From positions 124,001 through 188,000 of the forward strand of contig NZ_AUCH01000002.1 in NCBI RefSeq assembly GCF_000429665.1: a DNA stretch of 64,000 bases, in the 5' to 3' direction. This document shows positions 24,837 to 30,183 of the stretch, piece by piece. A program made the position numbers and the translations under genes. How positions within the stretch are numbered: the first letter of the stretch is position 1; every line of letters starts with the position of its first letter. The notes under the pieces are model-generated. The model was not told the origin of the DNA and searched no databases. It saw only the letters and a program-made list of their open reading frames with translations. Source of the DNA: Azovibrio restrictus DSM 23866 (lineage in GTDB: Bacteria; Pseudomonadota; Gammaproteobacteria; Burkholderiales; Rhodocyclaceae).

Positions 24837-25250
24837 TCAGGGCGCGCCCAGCAGCACCAGGCCCCAGACCAGGGCCACGTTGATCAGGCTGATCAGCACG
24901 GCGGCGCTGCCGATGTCCTTGGCCCGCTTGGCGAGCCGGTGATTTTCCAGGGACACCCGGTCCACGGTGGCCTCGATGGCCGAGTTCAGCAGTTCCACCA
25001 CCAGCACCAGGAGGACGCTGGCCACCATCATGGCCTTGCCGACCCCGGTGACCGGCAGCCACAGGGCCAGGGGAAGGAGCAGGGCGGCCAGCAGGACCTC
25101 CTGGCGGAAGGCATCTTCATGACGATAGGCGGCCGAGAGGCCGGCCAGGGAGTAATGCAGGGCGTTCCAGACCCGGCGCAGGCCGGTCTTGCCCTTGTAG
25201 GGGCTTTCCTGGTGGGTGGTTTCCGTTCCCGAAGGCGGCGGGGTGGTCAC
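24837..25250 (-). CDS. dgkA: Diacylglycerol kinase, prokaryotic DgkA type
   Basis: 137 residues from GTG 25250, which has AGGAGAG five bases upstream; an ATG-initiated longer frame lacks this. The DgkA core shows GLRRVWNALHYSLAGLSAAY, RHEDAFRQEVLLA, and the signature VVELLNSAIEATVDRVS with following DIGSAAVLISL; three membrane helices are predicted. It phosphorylates diacylglycerol to phosphatidic acid. Beside a PlcP-type phospholipase C and diacylglycerol glycosyltransferases it would set the balance between recycling diacylglycerol and turning it into glycolipid. A PhoB-like box lies about 60-90 bases upstream. Confidence 0.93.
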   Translation of the reverse strand: MTTPPPSGTETTHQESPYKGKTGLRRVWNALHYSLAGLSAAYRHEDAFRQEVLLAALLLPLALWLPVTGVGKAMMVASVLLVLVVELLNSAIEATVDRVSLENHRLAKRAKDIGSAAVLISLINVALVWGLVLLGAP

Positions 25251-25312
25251 AAGAACTCTCCTTGGCTGAGGTGGCAAAGCCCTGCACCCTAACAGTCCCG
25301 TGTTGAGTATTT

Positions 25313-25341
25313 GTGGCATTCCCATGACGTCCTGAAGACCG
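25313..25341 (-). promoter_or_regulatory. Candidate PhoB box upstream of dgkA
   Basis: Read leftward: CGGTCTT, ACGTCAT and ATGCCAC at 11-base spacing (25341, 25330 and 25319 downwards), resembling CTGTCAT repeats. A -10-like AATACT lies at 25311-25306. The same region lies upstream of dps on the other strand, so dps could also be affected. Confidence 0.45.
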
Positions 25342-25349
25342 CTCCAGGC

Positions 25350-25378
25350 TTGCCCCGTCCCCATTTACGGGGTACAAA
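25350..25378 (+). promoter_or_regulatory. Candidate sigma-70 promoter of dps
   Basis: TTGCCC (25350-25355), 17-base spacer and TACAAA (25373-25378). The spacer contains CCCCGT/ACGGGG arms. The whole segment 25331-25379 aligns without gaps to 28431-28479 upstream of the CYTH/CHAD gene, supporting a shared control element. Confidence 0.4.
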
Positions 25379-25458
25379 TGGCGTCTGTCCGGCCTGCCGT
25401 TTTTCCCGGTACATCCTGAAACCGCATCCAGAACCGAAACGTCCCCAGGAGCTCAGCC

Positions 25459-26070
25459 ATGAACAAAGCCCCCAGCAAGAAGGCCCCCGCCAAGACCCCC
25501 GCTGCCCCGAAGACCACCCCTGCTGCAGCCAAGCCTGCCGCGGCCAAGAGCACGGCCACCAAGGCCGTGGCGGCCAAACCCGCAGCGGCCAAGCCCGCCG
25601 CCGGCATCGATATCGGCATCAACGAGAAGGACCGGGCCAAGATCGTCGAAGGCCTGTCCCACCTGCTGGCCGACACCTACACCCTGTACCTGAAGACCCA
25701 CAACTTCCACTGGAACGTCAAGGGTCCCATGTTCAACACCCTGCACCTGATGTTCGAGGCCCAGTACAACGAACTGGCCCTGGCCGTGGACCTGGTGGCC
25801 GAACGCATCCGCGCCCTGGGTTATCCCGCTCCCGGCACCTATAGCGAATTCGCCAAGCTCACCTCCATCCCCGAGCCCGTCGGCGTGCCCAAGGCCGAAG
25901 AGATGATCGCCCAGCTGGTGGAGGGCCAGGAAGCCGTGGTGCGTACCGCCCGCAAGATGTTCCCCGTGGTGGATGCGGCCAACGACGAACCCACCGCCGA
26001 CCTGCTGACCCAGCGCATGCAGGTTCATGAAAAGACCGCCTGGATGCTGCGCAGCCTGCTCGAAGCCTGA
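25459..26070 (+). CDS. dps: Dps-family ferritin-like protein with histone-H1-like N-terminal tail
   Basis: 203 residues; typical Dps proteins are about 160-170. Residues 1-47 form a Lys/Ala/Pro-rich tail (MNKAPSKKAPAKTPAAPKTT and similar AAAKP repeats) resembling histone H1 and bacterial H1-like proteins, which should bind DNA. The Dps four-helix bundle follows, with the inter-subunit ferroxidase ligands in KTHNFHWNVKGPMFNTLHLM and FEAQYNELA. It should oxidise and store iron and coat DNA during oxidative stress or starvation. ATG 25459 has GGAG eleven bases upstream. Convergent with tpx across a 48-bp perfect palindrome. Confidence 0.93.
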   Translation: MNKAPSKKAPAKTPAAPKTTPAAAKPAAAKSTATKAVAAKPAAAKPAAGIDIGINEKDRAKIVEGLSHLLADTYTLYLKTHNFHWNVKGPMFNTLHLMFEAQYNELALAVDLVAERIRALGYPAPGTYSEFAKLTSIPEPVGVPKAEEMIAQLVEGQEAVVRTARKMFPVVDAANDEPTADLLTQRMQVHEKTAWMLRSLLEA

Positions 26071-26077
26071 GGCTCTG

Positions 26078-26125
26078 CGGTAAACGGCAAATGGGCGGGA
26101 ATTCCCGCCCATTTGCCGTTTACCG
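26078..26125. repeat. Perfect 48-bp palindrome between convergent dps and tpx
   Basis: Bases 26078-26101 are the exact reverse complement of 26102-26125, with no spacer; it starts CGGTAAACGG and ends CCGTTTACCG. It lies 8 bases after the dps stop and 17 before the tpx stop. RNA from either strand would form a very stable hairpin, so a two-way terminator or 3'-end stabiliser is likely, though no T-run follows. As DNA it could extrude a cruciform. Confidence 0.9.
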
Positions 26126-26141
26126 GGGACTTTTCTGCGAA

Positions 26142-26645
26142 TCAGGCCAGAGCCGCCAGGGCCGCCGCGTAGTCGGGCTCCTGCTTGATTTCCGGCACCA
26201 GTTCCGCGTGCAGCACCTGGTTGTTCTCGTCCAGCACCACTACGGCCCGGGCGGCCAGGCCGGCCAGGGGGCCGCTGGCCAGGGCTACCCCGTAGGCCTT
26301 GAGGAATTCCCGGCCCCGCAGGGTGGACAGGGAGATCACGTTGTCCAGGCCCTCGGCGCCGCAGAAGCGGCTCTGGGCGAAGGGCAGGTCGGCGGAAATG
26401 CACAGCACCACGGTGTTTTCCAGGCGCGCGGCGGCGGCATTGAAATGGCGCACCGAAGCGGCACAGACGGGGGTGTCCACGCTCGGGAAGATGTTGAGCA
26501 CCTTGCGCTTGCCCACGAAGTGGGTGAGGGGCACGTCGGCGAGATCCTTGCCCACCAGGGTGAAGGGCGCGGCCTTCTGGCCCGCCTGGGGAAAGAGACC
26601 ATCCACCTGCACCGGGTTGCCGCCCAGGGTTACCGTGTTTGCCAT
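26142..26645 (-). CDS. tpx: Thiol peroxidase
   Basis: 167 residues, the normal Tpx length. The peroxidatic Cys is in SVDTPVCAASVRHF (D-T-P-V-C motif) and the resolving Cys in AQSRFCGAEGLDNVISLS. It reduces hydrogen peroxide and preferentially alkyl hydroperoxides with electrons from thioredoxin, in the cytosol or periplasm depending on species; no signal peptide is seen here. It is convergent with dps, making a two-gene oxidative-stress unit. A promoter-like GTGACA (26709-26704) N17 TATCAA (26686-26681) lies upstream. Confidence 0.95.
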   Translation of the reverse strand: MANTVTLGGNPVQVDGLFPQAGQKAAPFTLVGKDLADVPLTHFVGKRKVLNIFPSVDTPVCAASVRHFNAAAARLENTVVLCISADLPFAQSRFCGAEGLDNVISLSTLRGREFLKAYGVALASGPLAGLAARAVVVLDENNQVLHAELVPEIKQEPDYAAALAALA

Positions 26646-26680
26646 TTGCTGATTTCCTTTCGGGTTGAGAGTTGCTGATC

Positions 26681-26709
26681 TTGATATGACTGACCTTAGT
26701 TGCTGTCAC
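26681..26709 (-). promoter_or_regulatory. Candidate sigma-70 promoter of tpx
   Basis: On the minus strand GTGACA (26709-26704) matches TTGACA at five of six bases and TATCAA (26686-26681) matches TATAAT at four of six, with a 17-base spacer. It lies about 36 bases before the tpx ATG. Confidence 0.45.
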
Positions 26710-26748
26710 GGCGGGAAAGTTCGCGCCCCGGCCCGAGAGCGAATCTGT

Positions 26749-26883
26749 TCAGCCCAGGTGGGCCAGGGCCTGCAACAGTTCCTGGAGCAACAGCACCAGG
26801 CCGGTGGCGGCAATGCCCAGACCGAGGCAGAACTGCAGGCGGCGGGGCTTGGAGTGAGGCAGGGGCAGATGGATGGTGCTCAT
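26749..26883 (-). CDS. Small single-span membrane protein, 44 aa
   Basis: Short leftward gene starting MSTIHLPLPHSKPRRLQFCL and continuing with GLGIAATGLVLLLQELLQAL and a short tail ending AHLG. It has a very good ribosome site (CGGAGGA) seven bases before ATG 26883. The basic N-terminus followed by about 24 hydrophobic residues predicts one membrane helix with the N-terminus inside. Codon use matches the genome. No family recognised. It lies 103 bases upstream of tpx on the same strand, so it may be co-transcribed. Confidence 0.55.
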   Translation of the reverse strand: MSTIHLPLPHSKPRRLQFCLGLGIAATGLVLLLQELLQALAHLG

Positions 26884-26998
26884 GATGGCGTCCTCCGGTA
26901 ATGGTTCAGTGCCATTACAGCAGGTACGGCATCATTGCTGAAATTGATTGCGTGTATTTTTGTTATTGTTGTTGGCTATGATCGCCGGGGGAGGGGGT

Positions 26999-27025
26999 GC
27001 CGGGCGGTACATGCCGCCCGGCTTT
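26999..27025 (+). terminator. Strong rightward hairpin/terminator with no plus-strand gene upstream
   Basis: GCCGGGCGG (26999-27007) and CCGCCCGGC (27014-27022) form a perfect 9-bp stem with a TACATG loop, followed by TTTCTGCTTCT. The nearest rightward gene upstream is dps, almost 1 kb away. Bases 26884-26998 hold no convincing rightward gene; a TATGAT at 26977-26982 is the only promoter-like element. The rest of the 26884-27155 gap looks empty. Confidence 0.5.
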
Positions 27026-27155
27026 CTGCTTCTCTGTCGGGATCGGGGTTGGCACCGCCTGGGAGGTTGCGGTGCAGACCTTGACGATCTAACGGGTCGA
27101 TTGTCCCGCAGGGCGGGGCGCGGGAGCCAATTGCTTCTGTATATCCGGGGAATAG

Positions 27156-28376
27156 TCAGGGACTATTGAGGGCCCGGGGCAGAGGGCTGGGGGCGGGCAG
27201 GGGCAGGCGACCGGCAGTCCGGTGGCGTTCCGTCAGCTGGGTATAGAAGGCCGCCAGGCGATGGGCCATGGCCTGGTCCGACCATTCGGCGGCGTAGGGA
27301 ACGGCGGCTGCCGCCAGGGCCTGCAAGCGTGCCGGATCGCCCAGCAGGGCCGCCATCTGCCGGGCGAATCCGGCCACATCGTCCTGGCCCACCACGGCGC
27401 CCCGTTCGGGCGCCAGGATGTCGGCGGTGCCCATGGCGGCCAGGCCCAGGACCGGCAGGCCGGCGGCCATGGCCTCCAGGAGCACCAGGCCCTGGGTCTC
27501 GGTACGGGAGGAAAAGACGAACAGGTCAGCCCCGGCATAGGTGTCCGGCAGCTCCCGTTCCCGGTCCAGGTAGCCCAGGAACAGCACCTGGGCGGCGATG
27601 CCCAGTTGCTCCGCCTGCCGTTCCAGGGCGGGGCGGGCCGGCCCTTCGCCGGTGATCACCAGGAGCAGCTCGGGCTGTTCTTCCAGGGCCAGACGGGCAG
27701 CTTCAAGCAGGAAGCCGATGTTCTTCTCATGGGCCACCCGCCCCACGAACAGGGCCACGGGGCGCTCCGGGGCAATGCCGTAGCGTTGCCGGAAAGCCTG
27801 GCGGTCTCCCTTGGCGAAACGCTGCAGGGGAATCCCGGTGGGCAGGACTTCCGTCTCCACCTGCACGCCGTACTCCGTCAGCCGCTCGGCCATGGCCCGG
27901 GAAGGGACGATGACGCCGGCCAGCTCATTGCACTGCTGCCGGGAAAAGCGGCGGGCCAGGCCGCGCAGCCATTCCCGGGGCAGGAAGGAAATGTAGTGGT
28001 AGAGGTATTCCTCGAACAGGGTGTGGTAGGTGGCCACAGCCGGCAGGCCCAGCTTGCGGGCCAGGGCCACGCCCGCGTAATGGGCCACGAAGGGGGTCTG
28101 GATGTGGATCAGGTCGTACTGTTCCCGGGCCAGCTGGGGCGCCAGGGCCAGGGCCGCCCGGTAGGACATCAGGCGATCCTCCGGGTCCAGGGGGATGGCG
28201 CTGGCGGGCAGGCGGATCAGGTCCAGGGGTTCCTCGGTTTCCTCCCGGCCATAGCGGGGGGCCATCAGGGTCACTTCGACCCCCGCCTGGCCCAGGCATT
28301 TGCGAAAGGTCTCGATGGAGGTGGAAACCCCGTTGACCCGGGGAAAGTACACATCGGAAATCATCAAAATGCGCAT
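27156..28376 (-). CDS. GT4-family glycosyltransferase (second copy), candidate glycolipid synthase
   Basis: 406 residues from ATG 28376. GT-B fold: MRILMISDVYFPRVNGVSTS opening, the HTPFV-type acceptor region IHIQTPFVAHYAGVALA, donor site LFVGRVAHEKNIGFLLEA, ITGEGPARPALERQ and E-x7-E in SSRTETQGLVLLEAMAAGLP. The pattern matches alpha-mannosyl/glucosyl transferases such as those making diacylglycerol glycolipids. It is not in an operon with the first GT4 but has its own PhoB-like box with well-placed -10. Divergent from the CYTH/CHAD gene. Sugar donor and acceptor cannot be read from sequence. Confidence 0.85.
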   Translation of the reverse strand: MRILMISDVYFPRVNGVSTSIETFRKCLGQAGVEVTLMAPRYGREETEEPLDLIRLPASAIPLDPEDRLMSYRAALALAPQLAREQYDLIHIQTPFVAHYAGVALARKLGLPAVATYHTLFEEYLYHYISFLPREWLRGLARRFSRQQCNELAGVIVPSRAMAERLTEYGVQVETEVLPTGIPLQRFAKGDRQAFRQRYGIAPERPVALFVGRVAHEKNIGFLLEAARLALEEQPELLLVITGEGPARPALERQAEQLGIAAQVLFLGYLDRERELPDTYAGADLFVFSSRTETQGLVLLEAMAAGLPVLGLAAMGTADILAPERGAVVGQDDVAGFARQMAALLGDPARLQALAAAAVPYAAEWSDQAMAHRLAAFYTQLTERHRTAGRLPLPAPSPLPRALNSP

Positions 28377-28407
28377 GGCGTAAAAGGAGGGGGGCGACAA
28401 AACCCCC

Positions 28408-28441
28408 ATGCTAGAGGCCTGGTATGACAACTTGAAGACAG
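28408..28441 (-). promoter_or_regulatory. Candidate PhoB-activated promoter of the second GT4 gene
   Basis: Read leftward: CTGTCTT (28441-28435), CAAG, TTGTCAT (28430-28424), then exactly 10 bases, then TAGCAT (28413-28408) as -10. The Pho box/10 bp/-10 geometry is that of PhoB-dependent promoters. The glycosyltransferase ATG is 31 bases further. Confidence 0.6.
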
Positions 28442-28449
28442 TCCCAGGC

Positions 28450-28478
28450 TTGGACCCGCCCCGGGGCCGGGGTAAGAT
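28450..28478 (+). promoter_or_regulatory. Candidate sigma-70 promoter of the CYTH/CHAD gene
   Basis: TTGGAC (28450-28455), 17-base spacer, TAAGAT (28473-28478), about 110 bases before the ATG. It aligns with the proposed dps promoter at 25350-25378. Confidence 0.45.
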
Positions 28479-28514
28479 GCCGGGGCCGCCCAGGACCTGG
28501 CAAGGTCTTGATTT

Positions 28515-28532
28515 GTGTCATAAAAATGTAAC
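28515..28532 (+). promoter_or_regulatory. Candidate PhoB box upstream of the CYTH/CHAD gene
   Basis: GTGTCAT (28515-28521), AAAA, ATGTAAC (28526-28532) is close to the E. coli Pho box CTGTCAT-AAAT-CTGTCAC, with correct 11-base spacing and an A/T-only spacer. It lies 56 bases before the start codon. No good -10 is seen at the expected distance. Confidence 0.5.
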
Positions 28533-28587
28533 AAAGCAGAGCCGCCGGGCTGTCCCGGCGGCGCGGTCCATCACCGTGAGGTCAGCC

Positions 28588-30057
28588 ATGTTTCACTACG
28601 AGCTCGCTCCTGGCGAACTGCGCCAGCTGCGCCTGCACCGGGCCCTGCCCAGGGCTGCCGGCCAGCGTCAGGAACGTCATCTGGATTATTTCGACACCCC
28701 GGACGGGGCTCTGGCCCGTAAGGGCCTGCTCCTGGCCCGGGTGCGCTGTGGCTGGGAATGGCGCCTGGAGCTCTCCGGCCGGCCCGGGGGACCCCAGGGG
28801 AGTGGCGCTGGCGGCCTGGGCTGGCGGGCCGAGTTGCTGGGGGCCGAATACTGCGGCCCCAGCGGTTTCGATTTCGCTTTCCTGTCCGACAAGGCCCTGC
28901 GGCAATGGCTCACCGGCCTGGCTGCCCGCCTCGAGCCGGTCTGCAGCGAGCACATCCGCGAGGAGCGGCTGCTGGTGGATACGGCCGCCGGGGCCGCCGG
29001 CCTCCTGCTGGAGCGGGTCGAACTGGTGGCCGGGGAACAGCGCCTGAGTTTCGGGCGCGTGGGCCTGCTGCCCCTGGAGGGCAGTGGCGACAACGTGCTG
29101 ATGCTGGCTCGCAGCCTGCTGGGGGCCTTTGCCCTGCAGCCCTGCCTGCTGGGGCCCGTGGACCGGGCCCGGCAGCTGGGCCATCGGCCGGCGGCGGCCA
29201 AGGCCCGGCCTTCCCTGCCGGCTGGCCAGGACGGGGGGGCCGCGTTCCAGCACATCGCCCGCAACTGCATGGTCCACCTGTGCCTCAACCTGTCCGGCCT
29301 GCAGACCGCCGACGAGCCGGAGTTCGTGCACCAGGCCCGGGTGGCCATCCGGCGTCTGCGTTCGGCCCTGAAACTGTTCGCCCCCTGGCTGCCGGCCGAA
29401 TTCGTGGCGGAGTTCAGCGAGCGCTGGCGGGACCTGGCCAATGCCCTGGGAGATTGCCGCAACCTGGACGTGTTCCTGGCTGAAACCCTGCCCCTGATGC
29501 GCCGGGAGCTGGGTGACGACGGGCTGGCGGACAAGCTCCAGGCCCAGGCGGAAAAACGGCAGCGCCAGGCCCGCAAGCACGCCCGGGACATCCTGGCGGC
29601 GCCCGCCGCCCGGCTGCTGCTGCTGGACTTCGAATGGGCCCTGATCCATCTGCAGTTTGCCGAGGCCATGCCGCCCCTGGTGAAACTGGCCCGCCGCCGC
29701 CTGGTGGGCCGGGCCCGGCAGGTGACCCGGCTGGGCGAGGCGGTGCGCAATCTGGACCCGGAGGCCAGGCACGAACTGCGCATCGCCTTCAAGAAACTGC
29801 GCTACGCCCTGGAGTTCTTCGCCGGCCTGTTCGGGGAGCGCCGGAGCGCCCGCTACCTGGCCGGACTGGTGGATCTGCAGGAAGTCCTGGGGCACCTGAA
29901 CGATCTGGCCACGGCCAGCAGCCTGGTTCCCGAGCTGATCCCCCCGACCGGGGCGCGGCTACCCCAGGCCTGGCTGGCGGGCCGGGTGGGCGCCCTGGTG
30001 GATGCCCTGCCCACGGCCATCGGCCATTTCCTCCAGGCCGAGCCGCCCTGGGAGTAA
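28588..30057 (+). CDS. CYTH-CHAD domain protein, polyphosphate-associated
   Basis: 489 residues. The N-terminal CYTH/triphosphatase-like domain (about 1-195) retains the strand pattern HLDYFDTPDGALARKGLLLA and RVELVAGE but the usual E-x-E-x-K start is replaced by FHYELAPGE, so triphosphatase activity is doubtful. The C-terminal CHAD domain (about 225-485) has the conserved histidines and basic residues in FVHQARVAIRRLRSALKLFA, LGDCRNLDVFLAETL and ARHELRIAFKKLRYALEFFA. CHAD binds polyphosphate and targets granules. A Pho-box-like element upstream fits a role in phosphate storage. Confidence 0.88.
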   Translation: MFHYELAPGELRQLRLHRALPRAAGQRQERHLDYFDTPDGALARKGLLLARVRCGWEWRLELSGRPGGPQGSGAGGLGWRAELLGAEYCGPSGFDFAFLSDKALRQWLTGLAARLEPVCSEHIREERLLVDTAAGAAGLLLERVELVAGEQRLSFGRVGLLPLEGSGDNVLMLARSLLGAFALQPCLLGPVDRARQLGHRPAAAKARPSLPAGQDGGAAFQHIARNCMVHLCLNLSGLQTADEPEFVHQARVAIRRLRSALKLFAPWLPAEFVAEFSERWRDLANALGDCRNLDVFLAETLPLMRRELGDDGLADKLQAQAEKRQRQARKHARDILAAPAARLLLLDFEWALIHLQFAEAMPPLVKLARRRLVGRARQVTRLGEAVRNLDPEARHELRIAFKKLRYALEFFAGLFGERRSARYLAGLVDLQEVLGHLNDLATASSLVPELIPPTGARLPQAWLAGRVGALVDALPTAIGHFLQAEPPWE

Positions 30058-30183
30058 GCCCGCGCCAGGCCCCGGCCGGCGGGCTCTGATCCCTGTGTTA
30101 ACATGTCGGCCGGATAAATCCTGGCCGCTGTCGGCCCGGGCGATGAAAAGAACCTGCCCAGGGCAGGCAAGGGAGGACAGGCC

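Noticed and set aside
26641..26720. TCA repeats at 11-base spacing upstream of tpx, resembling a Pho box
   Set aside because: Only the TCA cores match and they overlap the likely -10; such short matches arise often by chance.
26948..27169. A rightward 73-aa Leu-rich open frame
   Set aside because: No ribosome site, and it runs through the strong hairpin terminator at 26999-27025.
30058..30183. CTGTGTTAACATGTCGG before the DUF2339 gene as a Pho box
   Set aside because: The half-sites are 10, not 11, bases apart and the element is a GTTAAC palindrome instead.
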